A DNA stretch of 36,016 nucleotides from UBA7803 sp041690675. Its GTDB lineage: Bacteria > Pseudomonadota > Gammaproteobacteria > Pseudomonadales > Azotimanducaceae. Of this stretch, positions 7,965 through 16,303 are shown in pieces. Numbering within the stretch: position 1 is the first letter of the stretch; every line of letters starts with the position of its first letter. A program made the position numbers and the translations under genes. The DNA lies in assembly GCA_041690675.1 (NCBI GenBank), contig JAWLGU010000048.1:1-36016 (forward strand), given 5' to 3'. The notes beneath the pieces are model-generated. The model was not told the origin of the DNA, searched no databases, and saw only the letters and a program-made list of their open reading frames with translations.

Positions 7965-8900
7965 TCAGCCCAGGTCGGGATGGTAATGAGCCATCAGCTC
8001 CCGCCGGTTGGGTTCCGGGATGGATATGGGTCGGCGTGCTTCGATATCGAAGGCGAGGGCCACGCTTTGCATCACGGCGCACAGCGCCCCGCTGTCTGCG
8101 TTGTAGATCCAGCGCGTGGTGCTGTGCACCTTGTCCTCGATCCGCGTTTCGGCCTGATAGGACGACAGCCGCTCGCCCTCTTTCGGCAGGCGCGTCAGCA
8201 CCTGACGGCTCTCCATCATGGCCCAACCGAGCAGCCGGCCATCCGCCGTGCGGAAGTTGTTGTCCCGGAGGGCCCGGTCGCCGCGGCGCTGGATGCCGTG
8301 CACCACCATGAACAGGGTGTTGGAGTCGTCGATCCTGAGGAAGCCGTTGCCGTCGCACCACGCCGCGTCCAGCAGGAGCGGCTCCCGACTGACCCGCATG
8401 CCGCGCCGCTCCGCCTCGACCATCGGCAGGTCCGTACGCAGCGGGCCCAGCGACAAGGAGCGCGGCCAGGCGTAGTCGGGTACCTCCACCTGCCTCTCGG
8501 CCGCGCGCTGACGTACCTCGGCTGAAAGGTCACGGGGCTGCCGGGTGGCGCGGTCCTGTACCTCCAGCGTCTCCACGAAAGTGGCGGCCACGCCGCCGGT
8601 CTCCCGGTTCACCAGCTCCAGGTAAACGCGTAGAGCCGTCCGTGACGTTTCCAGCACGCCGCCCCGCACGGTGAGCGGCGCGCCCTCGAGCAGCTCCTTA
8701 TGGTATCGGATGTAGACGTCGGGGAATCCCAGCACGTCGGGTCCGCTTTCCAGGCAGTCGGATTCCAGTCCGAGCTCGCGAAGCAGCCGACCGGACGCGC
8801 GCTGGGAATTGACCGAGTAGTAGCGGGTGTTCATGTGGCCGAGCCCGTCGATCTGCTCCGGCAGCACGGTGGACTCCCACAGGTGGACGAGATCGACCAT
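7965..8900 (-). CDS. Hotdog-fold thioesterase-like protein (probably two hotdog repeats)
   Basis: A 311-residue protein. The N-terminal half has DGLGHMNTRYYSVNSQRA, matching the 4-hydroxybenzoyl-CoA thioesterase pattern D-x-x-G-H-x-N with the active Asp near residue 17. The length of about twice a single hotdog domain, plus strand-rich sequence in the second half (SSYQAETRIEDKVHSTTRW), suggests a fused pair, as in acyl-ACP thioesterases. Expected reaction: hydrolysis of an acyl-CoA. The start ATG at 8900 shares one base with the stop of the crotonase gene (TGATG), so the two are translationally coupled. The longer open frame extending to 9137 lies inside the crotonase gene and is rejected. 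Confidence 0.75.
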   Translation of the reverse strand: MVDLVHLWESTVLPEQIDGLGHMNTRYYSVNSQRASGRLLRELGLESDCLESGPDVLGFPDVYIRYHKELLEGAPLTVRGGVLETSRTALRVYLELVNRETGGVAATFVETLEVQDRATRQPRDLSAEVRQRAAERQVEVPDYAWPRSLSLGPLRTDLPMVEAERRGMRVSREPLLLDAAWCDGNGFLRIDDSNTLFMVVHGIQRRGDRALRDNNFRTADGRLLGWAMMESRQVLTRLPKEGERLSSYQAETRIEDKVHSTTRWIYNADSGALCAVMQSVALAFDIEARRPISIPEPNRRELMAHYHPDLG

Positions 8901-9733
8901 CAGGAGCGCTCCGACTTGTTGCGCACACGCGCCATGATGTCGGCGACGGCCTGGCGCTGGTTGCGGGATTCCAGGGAGAACAGGTGGCGGCGCCGGTCCG
9001 CCTCCTCCTCCGCCTGGGTCAGGTTGTCCTTGATCAGGGCCAGGAGCGACGCGGGCGTGCGCAGCATCCGCTGCGCCACCGACAGGGTGAACTCCCGCAG
9101 CTCTGCGGCGGGCAGCACCCGGTTCACCATGCCCCATGCGTACGCGTCCTGTGCGGTGAGCTTGTCGTTCAGGTAGTAGAGCTCCCGGGTGCGCGCAGTG
9201 CCGATGATGCGAGTCCAGAACAGGGAGCCGCCGTAGTCCCCGGACAAGCCATTGGCGGAGAAATTGGCGGCGAAGACGGCATCGTCGGAGGCGTAGCGCA
9301 GATCGCAGGCGGCGGCCAGGCTGCAGCCGGCGCCCACGGCGGGACCACCCACCATGGCGATGGTGGGCTTGGGCATGGTGTGCAGCAGCATGGGCGCGTG
9401 CAGGTCGAAGCGGTTGAGATCGTCGTCCGAGGTCCCCGGGGCTGCCCCCATGGGCCGGTCGTCGCCGTCCGCCCGGCGCACCCCACCGTCCTTCACGTCG
9501 CCCCCGGAGCAGAAGCCGCCGTGGCCGCCTTCCCGCGCGGCGCCAGTCAGGATCACGATCTTCGCCTCGGGGTTCGCCGCCATCTCCTGCACCGCCAGAT
9601 CCAGGGCCTCGATGAGCTCGCCGTTGAGGGCGTTGCGGCGATGGGGGCGGTTCAGGGTGATGATGCCGATGCGATCGGTGATCTCGGTGAGAACCACCGG
9701 CGCATCCTTTGCCGAGTTGGTGGGTTGGCTCAT
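8900..9733 (-). CDS. Enoyl-CoA hydratase/isomerase family protein (crotonase 1)
   Basis: A 277-residue crotonase-fold protein. Oxyanion-hole segments are GFCSGGDVKD (near residue 71) and GGPAVGAGCSLA (near residue 130). The usual first catalytic Glu (PEIxLG in rat hydratase) is not conserved; instead GDYGGS places an Asp where isomerase-like members such as PaaG keep an acid. A Glu at the second position (TRELYY) seems kept. The reaction is therefore hydratase or isomerase, uncertain. A GAGGA ribosome-binding site precedes the ATG. It is the first gene of a short unit with the thioesterase gene, with the palindrome at 9768-9786 only 35 bases upstream. A damaged copy of part of this gene lies at about 10010-10067. 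Confidence 0.88.
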   Translation of the reverse strand: MSQPTNSAKDAPVVLTEITDRIGIITLNRPHRRNALNGELIEALDLAVQEMAANPEAKIVILTGAAREGGHGGFCSGGDVKDGGVRRADGDDRPMGAAPGTSDDDLNRFDLHAPMLLHTMPKPTIAMVGGPAVGAGCSLAAACDLRYASDDAVFAANFSANGLSGDYGGSLFWTRIIGTARTRELYYLNDKLTAQDAYAWGMVNRVLPAAELREFTLSVAQRMLRTPASLLALIKDNLTQAEEEADRRRHLFSLESRNQRQAVADIMARVRNKSERS

Positions 9734-9743
9734 GAAGTCGTCC

Positions 9744-9787
9744 TCGGGATGCTCTGCGTCAGGAAGATAGGTATATTATCTACCTAA
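9744..9787. repeat. Direct repeat, copy 1 (crotonase 1 leader with palindrome)
   Basis: TCGGGATGCTCTGCG at 9744-9758 is identical to 10053-10067. Both copies continue through a short variable link into the same 23-base stretch around the palindrome. This copy directly precedes the intact crotonase gene. Confidence 0.8.
9768..9786. promoter_or_regulatory. Palindromic operator candidate O1
   Basis: TAGGTA (9768-9773), a 7-base centre TATTATC, then TACCTA (9781-9786): a perfect inverted repeat with 6-base arms. It is repeated exactly at 10076-10094. It lies 35 bases upstream of crotonase 1 on the minus strand, and the centre provides a GATAAT -10-like sequence. The size and position suit a dimeric GntR-type repressor such as the product of the gene at 10150; the pairing is inferred. 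Confidence 0.7.
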
Positions 9788-10009
9788 CTTGTCGGTTGCA
9801 TGAATAGGTCAATCGCGGAGCCAGTCCTTCCAGGCAGCGCTCAACCTGGCCCGAACAGGTGGGCGCCCTCAGCGGACGCTCCCGCTGTCGCAGCAGTCCG
9901 AGCGCGTTCGGCGGAATTCGGGCTCGACCCGGACCCCCTCGCCAGGCTCAGGATCCCACCGCTGCCGTTCCATCCGTTTCGGCACCGCACCGACGTCGGC
10001 CTTCACCTG

Positions 10010-10067
10010 CGTCCTTCACGTCGCCCGCGGAGCGGCGCCCTGCTCCGTGGATTCGGGATGCTCTGCG
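10010..10067 (-). pseudogene. Remnant of a crotonase gene (internally deleted copy of crotonase 1 5' region)
   Basis: On the minus strand, 10010-10033 matches 23 of 24 bases of crotonase 1 at 9487-9510, the oxyanion-hole region. It reads SAGDVKDAGE against SGGDVKDGGV, with a preceding HGAGRR resembling HGGFC. Immediately upstream the leader block identical to 9744-9758 follows, so the first roughly 70 codons are missing. The frame stops soon after. Similarity further left (9800-10009) is not clear to me. Confidence 0.6.
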
Positions 10068-10095
10068 GGGAAAGATAGGTATATTATCTACCTAA
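10053..10095. repeat. Direct repeat, copy 2 (leader block with palindrome)
   Basis: It duplicates 9744-9787 at a distance of 308 bases between palindromes. This copy lies 55 bases upstream of the GntR gene and also heads the crotonase remnant on the minus strand, so it arose with that fragment. Confidence 0.8.
10076..10094. promoter_or_regulatory. Palindromic operator candidate O2
   Basis: TAGGTA (10076-10081), TATTATC, TACCTA (10089-10094), identical to O1 over all 19 bases. Conservation of every palindrome base while the adjoining gene copy decayed suggests selection, probably as an autoregulatory site for the GntR gene starting near 10150. Confidence 0.7.
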
Positions 10096-10149
10096 ATCTT
10101 CAGGTTCGCGTAATCGACGCCAGCTTGGATCGAGTTTGCCTGATCACCG

Positions 10150-10926
10150 GTGGAGTTAGAGAAGGACATGAATAGATCTCCTATGGGTTCCGCGAGTCTT
10201 GGTCAGTTCCGGGTACCGAAGACGGCGGAGCTGGTTGCCGCAGAGTTGCGCCGGCGCATCGTCAAGGGCGAGTTGAAGGAAGGCGACTGCCTGGCGTCCG
10301 AGTCACAGCTCATCGAGACGTTCGGCATCTCACGTCCGACCCTGAGAGAAGCCTATAGGATCCTGGAGGCGGAACGCCTGATAAGCATCTCGAGAGGTGC
10401 CCGAGGCGGCGCCACCGTTCATCGGCCGAGCGTCGAAGCGGCTGCCCGGTATGCCGGGCTGTACCTGCAATGGCAGAACACGACTCTGTCGGAGATCCAC
10501 GAGGCGCAACTGGTCGTTCTGCCACCGGCGGCGAGGATGTTCGCGGACCGGCGTCCGCGCAAGTGGCTCAGCTTGTTGAAGCAGCATCTCGAGAGGCTGG
10601 AAGAGCTCATCGAAGACAGCTCGGCGTATTTCCGCACCTCGTCGGAGTTCTACCTCGTCATTCTGAAGGGCTCGGGCAACGAGGCCCTCACGCTTCTGGG
10701 TCACCTTCTGCTGAACGTCATGGAAGCGCATCTGAACTCCCTCGGCTCTCGCTACGACGTCGCGCTGGCCAAGCGAAGCATCAGATCCGAAACGAAGCTG
10801 GTGCGCTTGATCGAAGGCGGCGATGGTGAGGCGGCAGAAGCCCATCTGCGAGAGCACATCGTGAACGTCGGACGGATCACGCTGAAACATTTCGGTGCGA
10901 AGTCGATCATCGAAGTGCTGTCGTAA
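10150..10926 (+). CDS. GntR-family (FadR/FCD-type) transcriptional regulator
   Basis: A 258-residue protein from the GTG at 10150; ATG codons at 10168 and 10183 are alternative starts and no ribosome-binding site decides between them. The N-terminal winged helix is clear: AELVAAELRRRIVKGELKEGDCLASE, then the recognition region FGISRPTLREAYRILEAERLI and the wing SRGARGGATV. The C-terminal part (about residues 100-250) is all-helical with RSETKLVRLIEGGDGEAAEAHLREHI, as in the FCD ligand-binding domain. FCD members bind small acids or acyl-CoA and usually repress nearby catabolic genes. The adjacent repeated palindromes make it the best candidate regulator of modules A-C. Confidence 0.9.
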   Translation: MELEKDMNRSPMGSASLGQFRVPKTAELVAAELRRRIVKGELKEGDCLASESQLIETFGISRPTLREAYRILEAERLISISRGARGGATVHRPSVEAAARYAGLYLQWQNTTLSEIHEAQLVVLPPAARMFADRRPRKWLSLLKQHLERLEELIEDSSAYFRTSSEFYLVILKGSGNEALTLLGHLLLNVMEAHLNSLGSRYDVALAKRSIRSETKLVRLIEGGDGEAAEAHLREHIVNVGRITLKHFGAKSIIEVLS

Positions 10927-10945
10927 GTGACGACCGGGGGCCGCT

Positions 10946-10975
10946 CCGCGCCGTCTACCCTAGGCCGCGGCGCGG
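10946..10975 (+). terminator. Weak hairpin after the GntR gene
   Basis: CCGCGCCG (10946-10953) pairs with CGGCGCGG (10968-10975) across a 14-base loop, 19 bases after the stop. No T tract follows, so termination activity is uncertain. Confidence 0.3.
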
Positions 10976-11091
10976 CACCCGCTGCCGGTCCTAGCGTCCC
11001 GCCTGCATCACCCACCACCTCGACTCGTGCGCCAGTCATGACGATACCCAGAGTTCTTGCTTATCGACCACATTGAGCGCAATCTTTGAAC

Positions 11092-11107
11092 TTAGTTAGC
11101 TATTAGG
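11092..11107. promoter_or_regulatory. Operator-like AT block before the MaoC-like gene
   Basis: TTAGTTAGCTATTAGG lies 11-26 bases upstream of the start at 11118, within the leader. TAGTTAGCTA is identical to the reverse complement of a 10-base stretch overlapping the right arm of the palindrome at 16304-16329, and resembles TAGTTAGATA at 7921. Binding so close to the start would block transcription or initiation. This is inference from motif sharing. Confidence 0.45.
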
Positions 11108-11117
11108 TGGTCCCGCC

Positions 11118-12416
11118 ATGCCTGATCCGAACTACGGAAAGATAACCGACGAGCGCGTTCTGGAGCTGCGGGCCCGCATCGGTCTCGACCTGGACCCCGA
11201 GAACTATCTGCCCCCCGAGCCCGAGGTCGAGAAGAGCTGGAAGCCGAAGAGCCGGGGCTTCAATCACGAGGTGAGCATCGACACGGTCCGGCACTTCGTC
11301 AACGGCTACGGAGACGACAACCCGCTGTATTGCGACCCGGACTACGCCACCGCTACGCGATGGCAGACTCTGATAGCGCCGCCCACCATGTTCTGGACCT
11401 TCGACGGCGATCTGGACCCACCGAGAGAGCTCAAGCCGGAGGTCGCAACTCGACTCCAGGGCGATCCGCTCAGGGGGGTCGGCTCGCTGCAAGCGGACGT
11501 GACGTACGAGCACTTCCGGCCCATGAAACTGGGCGACCGGATCTACCGCAAGGCCGCAAAGACCGGAATCGCCGACAAGCGGAGTTCGTGGGGCGGACGA
11601 GCCATCCACGAAACCACCTCGTTCGTCACATACAACCAGGACCGGCAAATCGTGACGCTGCTGCGAGGGATGTGGATTCGCGGCGAGCGCAGACCCGTCT
11701 CCGAGGTCAAGGAGCCCCAACCGGCGCCCGAGCCCTACAACGAAGAGCAGTTGGCCGAGGTCGATGCCTGCTATGCAGGTGAGGTCGAAACGCGCCGGGG
11801 AGCCCTTCCCCGATACTTCGAAAACGTTGAAATCGGCGAGCCACTGCCGCGGATGGTGAAAGGCCCGATACGGGTCACCGATCTGATTCTGTTTCATGCT
11901 GGCTTCGGCCAGTCCTTTCCGACCTACGCCCATCGGCTCGCCTACGAGACCCGCAAGAAGACGCCCGGCCTCTACACCCGCAACAAGTTGAACGTCTGGG
12001 ACATCGTCCAACGCATGCACTGGGAAGAAGACTGGGCGCAGAAAGTGGGCGCCGCGACCGTCTACGATTACGGGGCGATCCGAGAGACGTTCCTCTCACA
12101 CCTCGTCACGAACTGGATGGGAGACGACGGCTGGCTGAGGCGGCTTCACGTACAGCATCGCAAGTTCAACTTTGCCGGTGACACGAACTGGCTGTTGGGA
12201 CAGGTAACCGGCAAGGAGATGTCGGAAGAAGGCCCTGAAGTCCACCTCGACGTCTGGATCGAGAATCAGAGAGGCGTGAAGATCACGCTGGGCAGCGCAG
12301 TGGTGCTGCTGCCATCCCGAGAAGCCGGACCTGTGCGATTGCCCCGCCCACCCAGCGAGGATGTCATGGGACTGTTGCGCCACGAGGTGGAGACCTTGCG
12401 CGATAGAGACGACTGA
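11118..12416 (+). CDS. MaoC-like/FAS1-like dehydratase domain protein (double hotdog)
   Basis: A 432-residue protein. The N-terminal half (FNHEVSIDTVRHFVNGYGDDNPLY, then APPTMFWTFDG) is a MaoC N-terminal-type hotdog. The second half (YFENVEIGEPLPRMVKGPIRVTDLI, and later FLSHLVTNWMGDDGWLRRLHVQHRKFNFAGDTNW) is a second hotdog of the kind found in two-domain hydratases. Such proteins hydrate enoyl-CoA esters, including bulky steroid or isoprenoid thioesters (ChsH1-ChsH2-like). I do not see the canonical D-x-x-x-x-H catalytic pair with certainty, although DDNPLYCDP and HVQHRKFNF are candidates. The ATG at 11118 follows a GGTGG ribosome-binding site. The gene runs with the MFS carrier 33 bases downstream. 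Confidence 0.82.
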   Translation: MPDPNYGKITDERVLELRARIGLDLDPENYLPPEPEVEKSWKPKSRGFNHEVSIDTVRHFVNGYGDDNPLYCDPDYATATRWQTLIAPPTMFWTFDGDLDPPRELKPEVATRLQGDPLRGVGSLQADVTYEHFRPMKLGDRIYRKAAKTGIADKRSSWGGRAIHETTSFVTYNQDRQIVTLLRGMWIRGERRPVSEVKEPQPAPEPYNEEQLAEVDACYAGEVETRRGALPRYFENVEIGEPLPRMVKGPIRVTDLILFHAGFGQSFPTYAHRLAYETRKKTPGLYTRNKLNVWDIVQRMHWEEDWAQKVGAATVYDYGAIRETFLSHLVTNWMGDDGWLRRLHVQHRKFNFAGDTNWLLGQVTGKEMSEEGPEVHLDVWIENQRGVKITLGSAVVLLPSREAGPVRLPRPPSEDVMGLLRHEVETLRDRDD

Positions 12417-12449
12417 CGAGCCGCTGCTCCACAGACGGGTGCTCCAGAC

Positions 12450-13775
12450 TTGAGCCTCATAGACCAGCCAGCGGCGGCGCTGCGTGCGCCGCCGGATGCT
12501 TTCTCCGCCGGATACCGACGATACGTTCTCGGCCTGCTGCTCACCGCCTACGTCCTGAGTTATCTGGATCGTCAGATCCTCGGGATTCTGGTCGAGCCGA
12601 TCAAACTGGAGTTCCAGCTCTCCGACACCCAGATGGGCTTCCTCGGTGGTGTGGCGTTCGCGCTCTTCTACGCGACTCTCGGACTGCCCATCGCCCGGCT
12701 CGCGGACCGCGCCTCCAGAAAATGGATCATGACGGTCTCGGTCACCATCTGGAGCGCCATGACGGCGCTCACTGGCCTGGCAGGCGGATTCTGGCCTCTC
12801 CTGGTTCTGCGAACTGGCGTGGCCGTCGGCGAAGCCGGGTGCAATCCCTGCGCGCACTCGCTCATATCGGATTACTTTCCCCCGAGTCGACGGGCCACTG
12901 CCATGGCCGTCTACGGCCTGGGCATTCCGCTGGGCGTTATGTTCGGCCTGTTGATCGGCGGCTGGGTCAGCGAGTTCCATGGCTGGCGCATGGCGTTCAT
13001 CGTCGTCGGGGTTCCGGGAATTCTGTTCGCGCTCTTGATAGCCGCGACCCTGCGCGAGCCGCCCCGGGCGATGTCCGAGAGCGGGAACCGGGCCCACCAG
13101 GCGCAACAGCCGTTATCGGTACGCCAGGTACTGGCGCACTTGTGGCAACTGAGGTCGTTTCGACACAAGCTGATGGGCTCGACACTGATAGGCACCGCCA
13201 TGCTCGCAGGGTACATGTGGCTGCCCGCCTTCCTCATGCGAAGTCACGACTTCACGTTGTTGCAGGCTGGTACGTCCCTCGCCATCATCAACGGTGCGGT
13301 GAGCGCCCTGGGAACCTGGATGGGCGGCGTGCTGACCGACCGGTTCGCGCGCAACGACGTGCGCCGATACCTCGCGCTTCCGGCCATGACGACGTTGCTG
13401 ATCTTTCCCGCGAGCGTCTGCGCTTATCTATCGCCGACCGGGTGGTTGGCTCTCGTGTTTCTCAGCGTCACGGCCTTGTTCAACGGCTTCCACTATGGCC
13501 CGTCCGCCAGCATCGCCCAGAGACTCGCTCCCGTGAGGGGTCGGGCATTGACCTCTGCCATCGGTCTGTTCATCGCCAACCTGGTCGGCCTGAGCGTGGG
13601 CACCCAGCTCGTGGGGGTGGCCTCGGACCTTCTGATGCCGCTGGCGGGCAAGGAGTCGCTGCGATATGCGCTGCTGGCCGTCTGCGTGCTGTACGTCTGG
13701 TCGGCATGGCATTTCTGGCGCGCGTCGCGCTACGTGAAGGAGGATCTGCAGTCGGTGGGCGACAGTCACTGCTGA
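12450..13775 (+). CDS. MFS transporter (spinster-like)
   Basis: A 441-residue integral inner-membrane protein with about 12 hydrophobic segments. The first helix reads LLLTAYVLSYLDRQILG, typical of spinster-like/organic-acid MFS carriers. The conserved loop motif between helices 2 and 3 appears as ARLADRASRKW. The second-half repeat appears as GGVLTDRFARNDVRR. It starts at a TTG (12450) without a strong ribosome-binding site; an in-frame ATG or GTG giving the full first helix is not available. Encoded after the MaoC-like gene and probably cotranscribed, it likely imports a pathway substrate or exports an intermediate. Confidence 0.88.
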   Translation: MSLIDQPAAALRAPPDAFSAGYRRYVLGLLLTAYVLSYLDRQILGILVEPIKLEFQLSDTQMGFLGGVAFALFYATLGLPIARLADRASRKWIMTVSVTIWSAMTALTGLAGGFWPLLVLRTGVAVGEAGCNPCAHSLISDYFPPSRRATAMAVYGLGIPLGVMFGLLIGGWVSEFHGWRMAFIVVGVPGILFALLIAATLREPPRAMSESGNRAHQAQQPLSVRQVLAHLWQLRSFRHKLMGSTLIGTAMLAGYMWLPAFLMRSHDFTLLQAGTSLAIINGAVSALGTWMGGVLTDRFARNDVRRYLALPAMTTLLIFPASVCAYLSPTGWLALVFLSVTALFNGFHYGPSASIAQRLAPVRGRALTSAIGLFIANLVGLSVGTQLVGVASDLLMPLAGKESLRYALLAVCVLYVWSAWHFWRASRYVKEDLQSVGDSHC

Positions 13776-13797
13776 CACAGGCGTGCTCGCTCCCCGA

Positions 13798-14562
13798 TCA
13801 GTCCGCCCTGGGTCCCATACGGCCCGACCGCTTCATTAGCGTGACGAAGGCATCTCGCTCGGTGGTGAGCAGCTTGTTGAGGTCGCCCTCCGCAACGCTG
13901 GCGTGCAGCATCTGCTTGGTGAGCCGTGTCTGCAGAGCAGGCCTGCCGGCCAGCTCCTCTGCCAACTCCAAGGCGGTGTCCACGAGCTTGGCATCCGCCG
14001 ACATGCGTGTGATCAAGCCAATGCGATGAGCCTCTCTCGCATCCAGGTGCGAGGCTGTCAGACAGATGTCCACCGCCCGCCCGAACCCGACGAGGCGCGG
14101 CAGCAGCGCCGTGCAGCCCAGCTCGGGCATCGTGCCCAGGCGGAGGAAGGGAAACGAGAAGCTCGAGGAGTCGCTGCCGATTCGGATGTCCGCAGCAAGC
14201 GTGTGCGTGACACCGAAGCCGATGGCCGCGCCGTTGATGGCCATGATCGTCGGTTTCGACCGGGCGAGCAGATGAAGCCAGCTCTCGTCGTCTGCCATGG
14301 TGATCGTCGCCAGATTGGGACGCCTGCCGGTGGCGGGATCGGGAGGCTCCGGCGCCGCCTTGAAGTCGACGCCCGCACAGAAGACGCTGCCAGCCGCGGT
14401 TATGACGATGGCGCCGATGCTCGGATCCTCGTTGGCCCGAGCGACCGCAGCCATCACCTCCCTGCACATGGGTACGTTCCAAGCGTTTCGCACAGAAACG
14501 CGATCGTAGGTGATCAGGGCGACCTGCCCGCGCACTTCGTAAAGGACGTGTTGATAGCTCAT
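13798..14562 (-). CDS. Enoyl-CoA hydratase/isomerase family protein (crotonase 2)
   Basis: A 254-residue crotonase. Oxyanion-hole segments are SVFCAGVDFKA and NGAAIGFGVTHTLA. At the first catalytic-Glu position the sequence is SFPFLRLGTMPELG: the hydratase Glu is a Phe, and a Glu appears in MPELG, where delta3-delta2-enoyl-CoA isomerases keep their base. An isomerase role is therefore more likely than simple hydration (by-eye alignment). It lies convergent with the MFS gene (22-base gap) and downstream of the acyl-CoA ligase gene on the same strand (32-base gap), so the two minus-strand genes probably form one unit. Confidence 0.86.
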   Translation of the reverse strand: MSYQHVLYEVRGQVALITYDRVSVRNAWNVPMCREVMAAVARANEDPSIGAIVITAAGSVFCAGVDFKAAPEPPDPATGRRPNLATITMADDESWLHLLARSKPTIMAINGAAIGFGVTHTLAADIRIGSDSSSFSFPFLRLGTMPELGCTALLPRLVGFGRAVDICLTASHLDAREAHRIGLITRMSADAKLVDTALELAEELAGRPALQTRLTKQMLHASVAEGDLNKLLTTERDAFVTLMKRSGRMGPRAD

Positions 14563-14594
14563 GAAAGCACCGGCATCAGATCAGCGTGATCGCG

Positions 14595-16244
14595 TCATCG
14601 TGGAACATCCTCCTCGCGCGAATCGCGCAGGCGATTCCGCAGCTCGAACTTCTTGACCTTGCCCGATGCGGTTCTGGGGAAATCTTCGACGATCAGCAGC
14701 TTTTCGGGCGTCTTCTGAACAGCCACCCCGCGTTCACGGAAGTGAGCTCTCACCTCGTCCAAGCTGAGGGCACTGCCACGGCGCAGGGTCACGAACGCGC
14801 AGACCTTCTCCCCCATGATCGGATCGGGCATGGCGGTGACCGCCACCTCGAACACGGCCGGATGTTGCGCCAGCACGTCTTCGACCGCTTTGGAGGATAT
14901 GTTCTCACCACCGCGGATGATGATGTCTTTCTTGCGATCGGTGATCGTCAGAAACCCGTCCGCGTCCAGGTGACCGATATCGCCCGTCCGAAACCAGCCG
15001 CCCTCCATGATGGCATCCAGATCCAATTCCTCGTCGAGATAACCCACGAAGAGCTCCGGACCACGGGAGACGATCTCGCCGTCCTGCCCCGTGGGCAGAT
15101 CGTTTCCTTGCTCGTCGAGGATTCTGATCTCATTGAGAGGAGTGACCTTGCCATCCGTATGGGCGCGCTCCTGAAAGTCGGCGTCCGCGGGCGGGGTCGA
15201 TATGGTTGGATGCTCGGTCGAGCCGTACCCCCGACCGCAGCGAAAGCCCAGCCGTTCCGCCAGCGCCACGTGCGCGGGCGTTACCGCCGCGCCACCGAGC
15301 CCGAAACTGACCAGAGACGAGAGATCCCGGCCACTCCGATCCGCCGCGGCCAGCAAGGTCGTCAGAAAGACAGGGGTCCCACCCGATGTCGTGACCCGAT
15401 ATCTTTCAATCAGCTCGGCGGCCTCCTCCGGCACCCATTGGTCCATGTAGATCGTGGGCGTGCCGAACATGAAAGGCTGAATCAGGTAGAACAGTCCGCC
15501 GATGTGACCTGGCGCCCAGCAATTCAGAAAGACGGTCTTTCCGGGAAGGGGTCTGCCAGCGTCGCGGTACGCCCGAGGCCCGATGTCGGCCAGCAGGGTA
15601 TTGTGGGTGTGCTGGACACCCTTCGGCGCCGACGTGGTACCGGAGGTGAAAATGACGGCACACACGGCATCTGCGTCGATGTCCACGCGCGGATAGTCCG
15701 GGAGATCCTCCGCGACCATGGCGTCCCAACTGAGCATGCCCCTGGGGACGTTCGCGCCTACCACCAGCACGTGCTCGAGGTGGGGCAAGTTGCCCGCCTG
15801 CTGCAGTCGTTCCACGTAGTCGTGATCGCGCCATCGATCCGGAATGACGAGTGCTTTCGCCCGCGACTGGTTCAAAACGAATGCCATCTCGCTCGAACCG
15901 AAGATCGTCACCATCGGAAGCAGGACGGCTCCGAGCTTGAGAACGGCATGATACGCCACAGCGGTCGCGTACCAGGTGGGAAGCATGACGCCCACCACGG
16001 TGCCGGGTCGAACCCCGAGGTGGTGCAGGGCCCCCGCGACATGCTCGCTGTCGGCGTCGACCTCTCCTACCGTCGTTTCAAACGGGCGACCCCGGGAGTG
16101 GAACACCATTCGCACCTCACGATGCTCCTGCGCTCCCTTTCGCAGAAGCTCGCCGATGGTGTCGCGGCCATAGGCGCCCTGCTCGTACCAGCGTCTTCTG
16201 AGCGCCTCGCGATCCCGACGAACTTCATCCGTATCAAGCACCAT
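14595..16244 (-). CDS. Acyl-CoA synthetase (AMP-forming), ligase 1
   Basis: A 549-residue adenylate-forming enzyme. Motifs: ATP loop FTSGTTSAPKGVQHTH, GYGSTEHPT, adenylate-binding GGWFRTGDIGHLD, hinge DRKKDIIIRGGENI and the catalytic Lys in RTASGKVKKFELR. It resembles medium-chain or cyclohexanecarboxylate-type CoA ligases, but the acid cannot be read from sequence. I chose the ATG at 16244 rather than the in-frame start at 16301, which would lie over the palindrome at 16304-16329. Cotranscribed with crotonase 2 and divergent from the GPH-type carrier gene. Confidence 0.9.
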   Translation of the reverse strand: MVLDTDEVRRDREALRRRWYEQGAYGRDTIGELLRKGAQEHREVRMVFHSRGRPFETTVGEVDADSEHVAGALHHLGVRPGTVVGVMLPTWYATAVAYHAVLKLGAVLLPMVTIFGSSEMAFVLNQSRAKALVIPDRWRDHDYVERLQQAGNLPHLEHVLVVGANVPRGMLSWDAMVAEDLPDYPRVDIDADAVCAVIFTSGTTSAPKGVQHTHNTLLADIGPRAYRDAGRPLPGKTVFLNCWAPGHIGGLFYLIQPFMFGTPTIYMDQWVPEEAAELIERYRVTTSGGTPVFLTTLLAAADRSGRDLSSLVSFGLGGAAVTPAHVALAERLGFRCGRGYGSTEHPTISTPPADADFQERAHTDGKVTPLNEIRILDEQGNDLPTGQDGEIVSRGPELFVGYLDEELDLDAIMEGGWFRTGDIGHLDADGFLTITDRKKDIIIRGGENISSKAVEDVLAQHPAVFEVAVTAMPDPIMGEKVCAFVTLRRGSALSLDEVRAHFRERGVAVQKTPEKLLIVEDFPRTASGKVKKFELRNRLRDSREEDVPR

Positions 16245-16303
16245 GCCTACCCGTCGCGGCCATGCGCCCACCTCCAACCGGCGGTGGCATTGTATCACCA
16301 CAA

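Larger units (their letters stand above)
9734..10149. other. Gene-free 416-base control region between crotonase 1 and the GntR gene
   Basis: It holds two copies of a 43-44-base block ending in a palindrome (9744-9787 and 10053-10095). Between them is GC-rich sequence that includes a remnant of crotonase 1 and shows no intact gene. The genes on either side are divergent, so both need promoters here. AT-rich -10-like sequences occur only within the palindromes. Confidence 0.75.

Noticed and set aside
9859..10095. Small plus-strand open frame ending in the same residues as a frame opposite crotonase 1
   Set aside because: The shared ending comes from the duplicated leader block and palindrome, not from a gene; no start signal or family match.
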